Below are positions 35,397 to 45,870 of a stretch of 64,000 bases of DNA, piece after piece. Position numbers and translations under genes: made by a program. Source of the DNA: Candidatus Methylomirabilis sp. (GTDB taxonomy: Bacteria > Methylomirabilota > Methylomirabilia > Methylomirabilales > Methylomirabilaceae); contig NSJM01000002.1 in NCBI GenBank assembly GCA_002634395.1, positions 1 to 64,000 of the forward strand, given 5' to 3'. The notes beneath the pieces were generated by a model. It was not told where the DNA came from. It saw only the letters and a list, made by a program, of their open reading frames with translations, and did no database searches. Position 1 is the stretch's first letter; each line of letters begins with the position of its first letter.

Positions 35397-36146
35397 GTGA
35401 CGCTCAAAAGAATGCACTGGGAAGTTCAGATTACTGGTGATACCAGCGACCTTCGAATGCTGGTTGACTCCCTTGAGACCGGCGACGTCCAGCTCGGCGA
35501 ATCCGAGCACGGCTACGTTCTGCGCGCCCTGGAATTCGAGTCGCTGAATTCGGCCGATGCAGTCCGAGATCTGGCCATTGAGATCGTGACAGTTCTATCG
35601 GGATCTGCCCGATTGGCGCTTGGCACCCACCAGTCTCTCAACGTCGGTGCGGTGTACCACGTTCGTCCAGACGGTAAGCGTGACATCACCCTCTTCGCTG
35701 AACCAGGGGTGATTCGCTTACGTGGCATGCCAGTGACGCTTATGCTCACCCGCGCCGACGGAACCACGGAAGCGCACAAATCCGCAGATCCGGTTGCCCA
35801 ATGGCTTCCTCTCGCCATGGGGAATCCAGCGGTAGCCCGCGCCCTCCGCCTGCGCAATGTGGACGAACTCGGTTAGACTGATCTTTACCGGTTGTACGAG
35901 GTAATCGAAGGCGACGTCGGGTCACGGATGTATCAGTTCAGTCGGGTGACTCGGGACGAAGTCAAGCGATTCACGCGGACCGCCAACAGCGTTACGACGG
36001 CAGGCGACCAGGCGCGGCATGGCAAGGAACGGACTGCTCCCCCAGCGAAGCCCATGCCGCTCGCCAGTGCCCGTAACTTAATCGACGGCCTCCTACGCTC
36101 CTGGCTTGCCTGGAAAGCCGTCCAGGATGAACCAAGTAACGTCTAA
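35397..36146 (+). pseudogene. Uncharacterised gene interrupted by an in-frame amber codon
   Basis: One continuous frame of 250 codons is split by a single TAG at 35874-35876. The first part (159 codons) contains YVLRALEFESLNSADAVRDL and LNVGAVYHVRPDG. After the stop the same frame goes on as TDLYRLYEVIEGDVGSRMYQ, then TANSVTTAGDQARHGKER and SARNLIDGLLRSWLAW to a normal stop at 36146. The RLYEVIE...ARHGKE block resembles a widespread uncharacterised family in which a Trp commonly precedes this segment, so TGG to TAG is a likely origin. It may be a pseudogene, a sequencing error or a read-through site. Confidence 0.7.
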
Positions 36147-36462
36147 TATGTCGCTGAAGCTGGTAGGCGTCGCGGAGGGGGTTTCCGCCAGTGGGCGAGC
36201 TAGGGTGGATCCGGACGTGGAGAAGTATTGTCATGTACGGGAGCACCGCACCCGCGGCTCAGCGACGACGTACGGTTAAGGTAGGACGGTAAAATGAGCG
36301 ATGCCTAGCCCCGCGTAGCGCGCTGTCACCACGCCTACTGCATCTCCCTGGAGCAGATCTTCATGATCTTGGTGAGCAGGTCGATGGCGTCGAACCGACA
36401 GCGCTGAGTGCCTGCATTGGGAAGCTTCTGAGAGTACGGGCCTCCCGTTCCCTCGACTGATC
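36147..36462. other. Intergenic stretch, nothing certain
   Basis: No gene recognised. A minus-strand frame near 36345-36415 reads RCRFDAIDLLTKIMKICSRE before a stop and may be a scrap of an old gene. Confidence 0.3.
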
Positions 36463-36492
36463 TTGACGGTTGACCTGTTTATAGACTATATT
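36463..36492 (+). promoter_or_regulatory. Promoter of the Phd/ParE pair
   Basis: TTGACG (36463-36468) and TATATT (36487-36492) are 18 bases apart. Predicted start near 36500 leaves a leader of about 23 bases before the antitoxin ATG. Confidence 0.6.
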
Positions 36493-36522
36493 TGGTCATA
36501 CTCAAGCAATGGAGGTACTATC

Positions 36523-36798
36523 ATGAAACTGTCCAGCCAGATCAAGCCTATCAGTTACCTGAAAGCCCATGCCGCCGAAATCGTAAGGGGTCTGGGTGAC
36601 CAGCGCGAGCCACTGGTCATCACGCAGAACGGCGAAGCCAAGGTGGTTATACAAGACATCGAAAGCTACGAGCAAACTCAGGACACGTTGGCTCTCCTGA
36701 AAATCCTGGCGCTCGGAACCCGCCAGATCGAGGAGGGCAAGGTCCAGCCCGCTGAAAATGTGCTCAAACGCCTGCGCGAGCGACGTGGCGCCCACTGA
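36523..36798 (+). CDS. Phd/YefM-family antitoxin
   Basis: A protein of 91 residues. KPISYLKAHAAEIVRGLGDQREPLVITQNG with KVVIQDIESYEQ is the Phd/YefM DNA-binding fold; the C-terminus (EEGKVQPAENVLKRLRERRG) would wrap the toxin. GGAGG precedes the ATG at 36523; earlier in-frame codons fall in the promoter. Its last base overlaps the toxin ATG (TGATG). Confidence 0.88.
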   Translation: MKLSSQIKPISYLKAHAAEIVRGLGDQREPLVITQNGEAKVVIQDIESYEQTQDTLALLKILALGTRQIEEGKVQPAENVLKRLRERRGAH

Positions 36799-37124
36799 TG
36801 CCGTTCGCGGTTCTGCTGACTAATGACGCAGCGCGTGATCTCGACGAGATTTATGACTATATCGCCCTGCACGATACGCCTCACAAAGCAGATTACGTTT
36901 TAGAACAGATTGAGAGGGCTTTCTCCAGACTGTCCGAATCCCCTGAGCGGGGTGCCTATCCGAAAGAACTGTTGTCGCTGGGCATTCGGGAATACCGCGA
37001 GGTTTTCATCAAACCCTACCGCATCATTTACCGAGTCATGGGCCATAACGTGTACGTTCTGCTGATTGTTGATGGCCGTCGTGATATGCAGTCGCTGCTG
37101 CAGCGGCGATTGCTGGACGCGTAG
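36798..37124 (+). CDS. ParE/RelE-family toxin
   Basis: A protein of 108 residues of the RelE/ParE fold: LLTNDAARDLDEIYDYIALHD, then ERGAYPKELLSLGIREYREV, then KPYRIIYRVMGHNVYVLLIVDGRRDM. The YRIIYRV strand and the final Asp-Gly-Arg-Arg-Asp are typical. ParE members poison gyrase while RelE members cut mRNA; sequence alone does not decide. Complete and coupled to its antitoxin. Confidence 0.88.
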   Translation: MPFAVLLTNDAARDLDEIYDYIALHDTPHKADYVLEQIERAFSRLSESPERGAYPKELLSLGIREYREVFIKPYRIIYRVMGHNVYVLLIVDGRRDMQSLLQRRLLDA

Positions 37125-37206
37125 GTAACCGAGTGGAATAAGTTTCAGGAGGGGAAGAATAGATAAGGCGCACGACATTCAACACGTATCCTTCTCTGGT
37201 GCAGTC

Positions 37207-37416
37207 ATGAAATTACGTGTCGACGGGAAGGAATACCAGATCGACATTGCGACTCAGTCGGAACGTTTGCGCAACGCGACGCAGAAACAGAGGGAAAACT
37301 TTGAGAGATCTCCAGCCGGTTATGGAATCCACTGGCCGGACGTAGATGAGGATTTATCAATTGACGGACTCATCGGCGCGAGGCATACGCCGCCGTTCGT
37401 CATGACCGACGCATAA
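37207..37416 (+). CDS. DUF2442-family protein
   Basis: A protein of 69 residues: MKLRVDGKEYQI, then ATQKQRENFERSPAGYGIHWPDVDEDLSIDGLI. The ending GIHWPxVDEDLSxxGL is the DUF2442 signature. These proteins usually follow a DUF4160 gene in toxin-antitoxin-like pairs; no DUF4160 gene is found upstream, so it is an orphan. Confidence 0.78.
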   Translation: MKLRVDGKEYQIDIATQSERLRNATQKQRENFERSPAGYGIHWPDVDEDLSIDGLIGARHTPPFVMTDA

Positions 37417-37428
37417 AAGAGGGGCGGG

Positions 37429-38448
37429 CTATCGCTTTCCCTGGTAGAACTCCTCGACGAGGACCACGTCATCGGGGCTGCCGATGATGACCGGCACGCG
37501 CTGGTGATGTTCCGACGGCTCAATATCCAGGACCCGCTCGGCGCCGGTGCCGGCCCGTCCCCCAGCCGCCTCTACAACATAGGCCATCGGCGCAACCTCG
37601 TAGAGTAATCGGAGCTTCCCGTTGGCATTCTTTCCCCCGCCGGCTTCGCCCGGATACATAAAGACCCCGCCTTCAAGCAGCGTGCGGTGCAGGTCCGCCA
37701 CCATCGACCCGACATAGCGGAGCGAATAGGGTCGGCCTGTCGGCTTGTCCGGCGTGTTCAGATAATCGACCGCTCGGCGGGTCGGCTCCGACCAGCGATG
37801 ATAGTTCCCACAGTTCACGCTGTACGTCTTGCCGCGTTGCGGAATTCGAATATCAGGGTGTGATAGAACGTAATCGTCCAGCGTATGATCCCACGTAAAA
37901 CCCTGCACTGCGTGGCCAGAGGCATAGACAAACATCGTGCTGGGACCATACATCACATAGCCGGCCGCCACCTGCTCGGTGCCCTTTTGCAGGATATCCT
38001 CCGCCACATGTTCCCGTCCATGACCGCGTCGATGCCGTACCGAAAAGATCGTCCCTACTGTGCCGTTGATGTCAATGTTCGACGAGCCATCGACCGGATC
38101 GAAACAGACCACATAGCTCCCAGGCAGGCAGTTGCGGTCGACGTGTAGCGGCGCCTCCATCTCCTCTGAGACCATTGTGCAGACAAGACCGGTTTCTTTC
38201 AGCGCATCCACGAGCACATCATTCGACCAGAGATCGAGCTGGGCGATCTGCTCTCCCTGAACGTTGACCTCCCCGGTATATCCCAATCTGCCGTGCAACG
38301 CCGCTCGATTGACCTCCCGCGCCACCAGTTTCGAGGCGGCGCCGATCTTGATGAGCAGCGCACCGAGGTCGCCCTCTACCGGTGTCCGGTCGTCCAGAAA
38401 ATGACGGGTAAGGGTCATGCCTTTGCTAATCATCGGATCTCCCATCAT
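37429..38448 (-). CDS. fbp: Fructose-1,6-bisphosphatase class I
   Basis: A protein of 339 residues. The metal-binding VVCFDPVDGSSNIDINGTVGT and the later LRYVGSMVADLHRTLLEGGVFMYPG with KLRLLYEVAPMAYVVEAAGG are class I FBPase hallmarks. It serves the Calvin cycle and gluconeogenesis by releasing fructose-6-phosphate. It overlaps the end of rpiA by four bases, and with cbbLSX 5 kb away it fits autotrophic metabolism. Confidence 0.95.
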   Translation of the reverse strand: MMGDPMISKGMTLTRHFLDDRTPVEGDLGALLIKIGAASKLVAREVNRAALHGRLGYTGEVNVQGEQIAQLDLWSNDVLVDALKETGLVCTMVSEEMEAPLHVDRNCLPGSYVVCFDPVDGSSNIDINGTVGTIFSVRHRRGHGREHVAEDILQKGTEQVAAGYVMYGPSTMFVYASGHAVQGFTWDHTLDDYVLSHPDIRIPQRGKTYSVNCGNYHRWSEPTRRAVDYLNTPDKPTGRPYSLRYVGSMVADLHRTLLEGGVFMYPGEAGGGKNANGKLRLLYEVAPMAYVVEAAGGRAGTGAERVLDIEPSEHHQRVPVIIGSPDDVVLVEEFYQGKR

Positions 38449-39179
38449 GGGTTTCCGCGTTGCTGTACGCTGACTACATCGCCGTCCTGTACCAGGACCG
38501 TGTCGGCCATTCCGATGAAGAGCCCCGTTCCCACTACCCCAGGGACTCCAAGAATCGCCTGCTCAAAAGGAGCCGGATCGGGAAGAGGTGAGATGCTGCA
38601 GTCGAGGATGTAATTGCCGTTATCGCTGACGAACGGCTGTCCATTATGCTCGCGGACAGTTAGTCCGCATCCAAGCTCTGCGAGACGACGCCGGCAGAGG
38701 GGCAGCCCGAACGGAACGACTTCAACAGGAAGGATGCCACGGCTTCCCAGAACCGGCACCAGCTTTTCGGCTCCAACCAGAATGATCAGCCGTCGTGACG
38801 AGGCAGCCACAATCTTTTCGCGAATCAGCGCGCCGCCGTACCCTTTGATGAGGTCAAGCCGAGGATCGACCTCATCCGCACCATCAAATGTGACGTCGAT
38901 GTTTGGCACCTCGTCGAGCGTCGCCAACGGTATCCCAAGCTGCGCCGCCAACGCGGCCGTGACCTGCGACGTCGAAACCGCCGTAATCCGAAGACCGGCC
39001 TTGACCGCATCACCCAGGGCACGGACAAATGCGGTCGCCGCCCGTCCGGTGCCTAGACCGACCACATCGCCGTCTTTGATGAACTCGAGCGCTATGTTCG
39101 CCATGGACGGCTGAGCCCCCGGCGCGCCAGGGACATAAGAGAGCAACTGTTGATTATGGAGACACGATTCTTGATTCAT
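38445..39179 (-). CDS. rpiA: Ribose-5-phosphate isomerase A
   Basis: A protein of 244 residues. VVGLGTGRAATAFVRAL (substrate phosphate loop), NIDVTFDGADEVDPRLDLIKG, GALIREKIVAASS and VEVVPFG are the RpiA motifs. The loop reads GRAA instead of the commoner GSTA, a variant of part of the family. It interconverts ribose- and ribulose-5-phosphate, feeding RuBP regeneration, and is translationally coupled to fbp. Confidence 0.93.
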   Translation of the reverse strand: MNQESCLHNQQLLSYVPGAPGAQPSMANIALEFIKDGDVVGLGTGRAATAFVRALGDAVKAGLRITAVSTSQVTAALAAQLGIPLATLDEVPNIDVTFDGADEVDPRLDLIKGYGGALIREKIVAASSRRLIILVGAEKLVPVLGSRGILPVEVVPFGLPLCRRRLAELGCGLTVREHNGQPFVSDNGNYILDCSISPLPDPAPFEQAILGVPGVVGTGLFIGMADTVLVQDGDVVSVQQRGNP

Positions 39180-39345
39180 CGAAAGGCTTCTCCAAGCTTT
39201 AATCTATTAGTCTCTCTGATGGGAGCAATGCAACCTAATCGTATCGTGATGTGCTTATACTATGCCGGCCGCTGAGATGTCAAGGCACGCTTCAGACGCT
39301 AACAAGTTCGCATCAAGAATCCCTCCCCTGGTGACCGACAACTCT

Positions 39346-39771
39346 TTAGTCGCCCCTCGCCTCGGCTTTCAATAACTCGATCAGTGCGGCAGGAGTAACA
39401 ATCCGTGTAGACTTGTACCGTTTCATGGAGAGCAGACTTTTATCGCCGGTCACAAGAAAATCGACGTGACTGGCATCAGCCAGCGCGAGTAGGAAATTGT
39501 CTTTGGCCTCCGGCGCTCCTGAGGCCGAAGGTAAAGCCCGGTAAAATACGGCAAGATCGCGAAGACTCGCCGCAAGGCGACCGGCGGTGCCGGCGCGCAG
39601 TCTGGTCCGGAAGAACGGTCGGTCTGCGACTTCGCGAAGCTCCGTCAGCGACTCAGGACACGTGGCCGGCGTGCACAGGTTCTGCTCCCATGCCTCGATG
39701 ATTTGCGCCGGAGCACCGCGCGACGACAGTAAGGCAGCGAGCAAGATGTTGGTATCGAGGATAACGCGCAT
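39346..39771 (-). CDS. PIN-domain toxin (PIN_3 type)
   Basis: A protein of 141 residues: MRVILDTNILLAALLS, then CPESLTELREV, then APEAKDNFLLALADA and DFLVTGDKSLLSM, giving the four acidic residues of a PIN nuclease. The length and LVTGDKxLL ending fit the VapC-like PIN_3 group. It begins on the last base of the antitoxin stop and appears intact. Confidence 0.85.
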   Translation of the reverse strand: MRVILDTNILLAALLSSRGAPAQIIEAWEQNLCTPATCPESLTELREVADRPFFRTRLRAGTAGRLAASLRDLAVFYRALPSASGAPEAKDNFLLALADASHVDFLVTGDKSLLSMKRYKSTRIVTPAALIELLKAEARGD

Positions 39772-40040
39772 CAGGACCGTTCGGCGCGCGCGCGATAGCG
39801 TTTCGCGCGGGCGTCTTCGACGGCCTCATCAATCATCTTCTGCAGCTCGCCATGTGGAACGTCAGCGAAAGCCTTGCGGGCGTCGCGGACAGTCCGGTTA
39901 AAGATGCGCCAGCGGACGGCCTCCTCGATAAATTTTGAGAGGTCGCCCTTTTTCATGCCCTGCGAACCCAGAAAGGTGCGGAGCGTAAGGTCGGTGTCCT
40001 TGGAGACCTTGATGCTCCAACGAACGGCTTCTTCCATCAT
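39771..40040 (-). CDS. Antitoxin of the PIN toxin pair
   Basis: A protein of 89 residues. IKVSKDTDLTLRTFLGSQG then MKKGDLSKFIEEAVRWRIFNRTV fits a ribbon-helix-helix DNA-binding region; the tail QKMIDEAVEDARAKRYRA would bind the toxin. Two adjacent ATGs are possible starts. It overlaps the toxin ATG by one base. Confidence 0.75.
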   Translation of the reverse strand: MMEEAVRWSIKVSKDTDLTLRTFLGSQGMKKGDLSKFIEEAVRWRIFNRTVRDARKAFADVPHGELQKMIDEAVEDARAKRYRARAERS

Positions 40041-40389
40041 GATACCTCGATGTTTAGGTGGATATGCGCTTATGTGGCTAATCTATACCAGATACGCGGC
40101 GAAGGAAAGAGTATTTCTTGGTTACTTGGGAAACGCAACACACCTCCAGTCGCCCGAACCGCTTGTGACAGTAGCCCTTGGAGATCGCCGCCGATCTCAA
40201 TAGGCGGATCGGGTGGCAGCGGTTTTAGGGATAAAGGCCCGGTATCCGGTCGGTTGTTTAAAGTATTGTCCTGTCCTGGTGCTGGTACCAGACGTGAATA
40301 GGGTTTCTGGGCTGCCCATAGCTTGGCGTGTCTTTAGCAAGATCGGTTGGCGCCTACACAGTAAAGGCAGACTTGAATTACTCAGAAGA
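40041..40389. other. Intergenic stretch, nothing recognised
   Basis: No convincing coding or RNA signal. Short frames on both strands are not protein-like. Confidence 0.35.
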
Positions 40390-40634
40390 TTAAGCCGTGA
40401 CCCGCACATTGCGGTACAAGAATTCCGGCGCAAAGTCCGCACCATTCGGCCAGACGAGCGTGTGAAATTCCGGATGAACCATGAAGCCTTGAAGTAGCTG
40501 GGATCCCGCAGCGGTTCGAAGACCGGCCCACGCAACTCCGTGGCCAGATCGACTTCCCCGGACGTACCATCCTGAAACCGAAGCCACACAACATATCCGC
40601 CGACGTACCGAGCCTCAAGAACGTGATAATACAT
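40390..40634 (-). pseudogene. DUF2442-type gene broken by a one-base deletion
   Basis: From the ATG at 40634 the frame reads MYYHVLEARYVGGYVVWLRF, then DLATELRGPVFEPLRD and SYFKA. The family-like continuation FMVHPEFHTLVWPNGADFAP followed by EFLYRNV lies in another frame that ends at 40390. Adding one T in GCTTCATGG (about 40484) joins the two, so a single deletion inactivated it. No DUF4160 partner is found next to it. Confidence 0.75.
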
Positions 40635-40700
40635 CGCCTCACTCCAATGGAGCGATTCGATTCAGCGGACGCCCCCGTCGAGTCAGTTCCTACCGGTTCC

Positions 40701-41588
40701 TCACTTTCGAAAGGCGTCGAAGAAACCGTCGTCAATCTCGAAGGCCACCCGGGGCGTTAGGCCGAGTTCCAGTTTCTCGAACATATCGAGAAACTTCTCA
40801 CCATCAACCAACTCAATGGGGGGCACACCGTCTCGAACCGCCTCGCGGCGCGCATCAGCTGTGAAGGTACCGGTTGTCAGAATGATGCCTTTGTCGGCTC
40901 GCCCAGCCATAGCACCTCTGAAATCTCGCACATGCGCAGGGGTGACCGCCCCGCTGTAGCGTTTGCACTGGAATAACACGCGAAAGCTTACGAATGGATT
41001 CACTTCAACAACACCGTTTCCGTCAAGACCACCATCTCCCGAGCGACCAGTAACCGTAACGTTCTGGAATCCGGATTCCCGAAGCAAGCGTTGGCACAGG
41101 CGCTCGAAGCCGGCAGCTGGCAATCCCCTCAGAATGGCGAGGAGTCGCTCACGGTGACCAGGGGCTTGGGCGGCCACTACGGCTTCCGCGGAGGACTCCT
41201 CAAGCGCCTCGCCGCTCTCGCCCGGCTTGAGTCGCGCTCTCCACTCGGCCGAAAAAGCTTGATGGACTTCCTTGAATAGCTGCAGAGCTGCGGTATGGGA
41301 GAGGGTCGTGGCGCGGCCTTTCTCTGTGAGACTCCAGATACCACGGCGCGATGAGTCGAGGAGTCCGGCCCGAGTAAGGTAGAAACGAGCCCATGCAACC
41401 TGATTGTCAAAACGGGACGAGCCGCTGGAGAGCTGCTCACTCTGCTCCTGCTCGGAGATGGCAAGCCGCGAGGCGACCACTGCCCTGACTTCGTCGGGGC
41501 TACCTGATCCGCCTAGCCCCTGCAATGCCTCAACTACTGGGCCGAAGTAACGAACGAACCGAGGTCCCTTACCGTGAACTCTTGCCAC
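40701..41588 (-). CDS. mrr: Mrr-type restriction endonuclease
   Basis: A protein of 295 residues. The N-terminal winged-helix region (about 1-90: FVRYFGPVVEALQGLGGSGS and AWARFYLTRAGLLDSS) is the Mrr_N type; the C-terminal catalytic domain has GFERLCQRLLRESGF, then GDGGLDGNG and VLFQCKRY, the PD-(D/E)xK core. Mrr enzymes cut modified foreign DNA. I chose the GTG at 41588, which follows GGAGG and begins the family's usual N-terminus. Confidence 0.8.
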   Translation of the reverse strand: MARVHGKGPRFVRYFGPVVEALQGLGGSGSPDEVRAVVASRLAISEQEQSEQLSSGSSRFDNQVAWARFYLTRAGLLDSSRRGIWSLTEKGRATTLSHTAALQLFKEVHQAFSAEWRARLKPGESGEALEESSAEAVVAAQAPGHRERLLAILRGLPAAGFERLCQRLLRESGFQNVTVTGRSGDGGLDGNGVVEVNPFVSFRVLFQCKRYSGAVTPAHVRDFRGAMAGRADKGIILTTGTFTADARREAVRDGVPPIELVDGEKFLDMFEKLELGLTPRVAFEIDDGFFDAFRK

Positions 41589-41966
41589 ACCATTCCTCCC
41601 TCGCTGTGTATCCGGCAGATGCTGGCGTTGATCAGGTTGTGAGAGTGCCCTATTACGCGGTGCAAATAACCGCCTCGATAAGCAACTGACCGATGCGAAA
41701 CGACGAGATAGTCGTATCGGCTCATTCTGCGCGTGAGAAGCTCTCGGGTTCGCGGCGATTCTCTCGCCTTCAGGAAGACTTGTCAAGATTTGCCATGACT
41801 AGCCACAGGCTGACCTATTTTCCTATCGTGTTCGAAACCTAAACAGATGAAGGCTGCAACGTCCGGACATATTGTACCGAAAATCGTTCGCTGCTATAGT
41901 GTACTCATCATACGGGGCGGAAGTGCCGCAGTACAGCCTGCGGCCCCACCTCTCGAGGAGGCAGTC
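41589..41966. other. Divergent intergenic region between mrr and the TumE-like pair
   Basis: Nothing coding is supported. TATAGT at 41895-41900 with TTGTAC 17 bases upstream is a weak promoter candidate for the downstream pair. Confidence 0.35.
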
Positions 41967-42197
41967 ATGGTTGTTGAGACTACCACGTACGACTCACCGG
42001 TTGATGCCCTGATAGCCTTGGTTCAGACCCTCGTCACGTACGAGCAGCGCTATCGGATGAACTCTGCGCAGTTCTTTGCCAAGTACCAGGACGGAAAACT
42101 GGAGGATTCAGCGGACTTTGTCGACTGGGCCGGGAATTACCAGCATTATCTTGGCCTCGTTCAGGAACTGAAGAGTCGACTGAAGTCCGTCGCATGA
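41967..42197 (+). CDS. Putative antitoxin of a TumE-like toxin
   Basis: A protein of 76 residues, mainly helical: SPVDALIALVQTLVTYEQRY, then SAQFFAKYQDGKLEDSADFVDW and YLGLVQELKSRLKS. No helix-turn-helix is evident. GAGGAGG precedes the ATG at 41967. It overlaps the next gene by four bases. Antitoxin role is inferred from size and position. Confidence 0.6.
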   Translation: MVVETTTYDSPVDALIALVQTLVTYEQRYRMNSAQFFAKYQDGKLEDSADFVDWAGNYQHYLGLVQELKSRLKSVA

Positions 42198-42580
42198 GCC
42201 TCCTCCGTGACTATCTTGCGCTAATTCAGCAAGCAGTCCGTACCCTTTCCGGCATTCATATCGAGGTGTATCGGGAACAACTTTTTACGCCCACCAGAGC
42301 CACTCTACAGATCAGGTTCCGTCTGGCGGATGACTCCCTCCTTGAAATCAGTGAGACGCTCGTAGTGGAGGCAGGCGCACTTGTGTGGCTGAGCTATCGT
42401 TACCACTGGCAGGCTGCAACCGGCACTGCGTTCATACGCTACGACAATGCCCCTCATCATCCGGAGCTCGAGACGTTTCCCCACCACAAGCACCTGCGGG
42501 AGTCGGTGATAGCCTCTCAACGGCCGGCACTCCCTGATTTCTTCGGTGAGATCCAACGTCGTCTCTCCGGGCGTGACTGA
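42194..42580 (+). CDS. TumE-like (DUF6516) toxin
   Basis: A protein of 128 residues. SLLEISETLVVEAGALVWLSYRYHWQ and FIRYDNAPHHPELETFPHHKH are the signature of the TumE-type toxin family, with its His-rich YDNAPHHP...FPHHKH block. It begins inside the stop of the upstream small gene (ATGA). The family forms type II toxin-antitoxin modules, but the target is not known to me. Confidence 0.65.
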   Translation: MSLLRDYLALIQQAVRTLSGIHIEVYREQLFTPTRATLQIRFRLADDSLLEISETLVVEAGALVWLSYRYHWQAATGTAFIRYDNAPHHPELETFPHHKHLRESVIASQRPALPDFFGEIQRRLSGRD

Positions 42581-44342
<1,762 letters not shown>

Positions 44343-44361
44343 GTGAGAAGGGAGGAACAGT

Positions 44362-44784
44362 ATGCGAATCACCCAAGGTACGTTCTCGTTCCTGGCTGAT
44401 CTGACCGACGACCAGATCAGAAAGCAGGTAGAGTATGCATTGAACAATAAATGGGCCGTCAGTGTCGAGTTTACGGATGACCCGCATCCCCGCAATACGT
44501 TCTGGGAAATGTGGGGGTTGCCGATGTTCGACCTGGAAGACCCGGCGGGGGTCATGTATGAGATCGATGCTTGCCGCAAGGCCTATCCCAACCACTATAT
44601 CAAGGTGAACGCCTTCGACCATAACAAAGGCTGGGAAACCATCCGTCTGTCGTTCATTATCCACCGGCCGCCGCATGAGCCGGGCTTTGGCCTTGTGCGC
44701 CAGGAAGTCAAAGGCCGCACCGTCAACTATGTCGTGCACAGCTATGCTACCGACAAGCCGGAAGGCGCGCGGTATACGGACTGA
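44362..44784 (+). CDS. cbbS: RuBisCO small subunit, red-type
   Basis: A protein of 140 residues: [40 protein letters not shown] and [20 protein letters not shown]. The C-terminal extension ([20 protein letters not shown]) forms the hairpin typical of red-type small subunits. It lies 19 bases after cbbL with its own GGGAGGAA ribosome site. Confidence 0.96.
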   Translation: MRITQGTFSFLADLTDDQIRKQVEYALNNKWAVSVEFTDDPHPRNTFWEMWGLPMFDLEDPAGVMYEIDACRKAYPNHYIKVNAFDHNKGWETIRLSFIIHRPPHEPGFGLVRQEVKGRTVNYVVHSYATDKPEGARYTD

Positions 44785-44809
44785 GCACCGATCGAACATT
44801 ATGATTATG

Positions 44810-44841
44810 GGAGAGGGAGGGGGTAGAAAACCCCCCTCTCC
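44810..44841 (+). terminator. Stem-loop between cbbS and cbbX
   Basis: GGAGAG and GGGGGT pair with ACCCCC and CTCTCC around AGAAA, with a three-base bulge. No T run follows, so it more likely stabilises the cbbLS message and lowers read-through into cbbX than ends transcription completely. Confidence 0.65.
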
Positions 44842-44903
44842 TCCCCACACTGTGCGGTCCCGTGTAAACGTTGTGAAGATCGCCAGGTGAAGCGAGGAAG
44901 TCG

Positions 44904-45866
44904 ATGAGTGACGCGAACGTCGAACAGATTTCCGAAGAGAATGCCCCGTCCGAACTCTCTGACGATGCGCCGGTAGATCTTGATACTGTCTTTCGTGATT
45001 CCCAGATTCAGGAGATCCTTGATAAGCTTGACCGGGAACTGGTCGGTCTGCAGCCGATTAAGACCCGAATCCGAGAAATCGCAGCCTTGTTGCTCGTCGA
45101 TAGGGTGCGGAAAAGCCTGGGGCTCATGTCAGGCCCGCCCAGCCTCCATATGTGCTTTACCGGCAATCCCGGTACAGGCAAGACCACCGTCGCGATGCGG
45201 ATGGCCGAGATTCTGCACCGCCTGGGTTACATCCGTAAGTGCAACTTGGCGGCGGTCACGCGGGACGATCTCGTAGGCCAATACATCGGACACACCGCGC
45301 CGAAGACCAAAGAGGTCTTGAAAAGAGCGATGGGCGGCGTGCTGTTTATTGACGAAGCCTATTATCTCTACCGTTCCGAGAATGAGCGTGATTACGGCCA
45401 GGAGTCGATCGAGATCCTGCTCCAGGTTATGGAGAATCAGCGAGAGGACCTTGTCGTCATCCTGGCCGGCTACAAGGACCGCATGGAAACATTCTTCCAG
45501 GGCAATCCGGGGATGTCCTCCCGCGTCGCGCATCACCTGGATTTTCCGAACTACTCGGCGGAAGAGCTGATCGCAATCGCCAAGCTGATGTTGGAGAAGC
45601 AACAATACCGTTTCAGCCCAGACGCTGAAAAGGTCTTTTATGAATATCTTCTCAAGCGCATGAAGCTGCCCAACTTCGCCAATGCCCGCAGTGTGCGGAA
45701 TGCCCTTGATCGGGCCCGTCTGCGTCAGGCCAATCGCCTGTTCGCACAGCACAAAGACACGCTGACGAAAAAGGATCTGGTCACGATTGAGGCCGAAGAT
45801 ATCCTTGTCAGTCGTGTATTCAAGGATAATCAGCCGGATTCCAATCAGACAGCAGATCACGAGTAG
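44904..45866 (+). CDS. cbbX: RuBisCO activase CbbX
   Basis: AAA+ protein of 320 residues that remodels inhibited red-type RuBisCO. Walker A is GNPGTGKT at residues 87-94, Walker B is [12 protein letters not shown] near 150, and sensor 1 lies near [15 protein letters not shown]. The pore-loop region and the C-terminal [21 protein letters not shown] match the CbbX family. Found only with red-type RuBisCO, which agrees with cbbLS. ppcA starts four bases after its stop. Confidence 0.95.
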   Translation: MSDANVEQISEENAPSELSDDAPVDLDTVFRDSQIQEILDKLDRELVGLQPIKTRIREIAALLLVDRVRKSLGLMSGPPSLHMCFTGNPGTGKTTVAMRMAEILHRLGYIRKCNLAAVTRDDLVGQYIGHTAPKTKEVLKRAMGGVLFIDEAYYLYRSENERDYGQESIEILLQVMENQREDLVVILAGYKDRMETFFQGNPGMSSRVAHHLDFPNYSAEELIAIAKLMLEKQQYRFSPDAEKVFYEYLLKRMKLPNFANARSVRNALDRARLRQANRLFAQHKDTLTKKDLVTIEAEDILVSRVFKDNQPDSNQTADHE

Positions 45867-45870
45867 CGCG

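Noticed and set aside
41534-41725. Minus-strand frame of 63 codons upstream of mrr
   Set aside because: It overlaps the mrr start region in another frame and no family is recognised.
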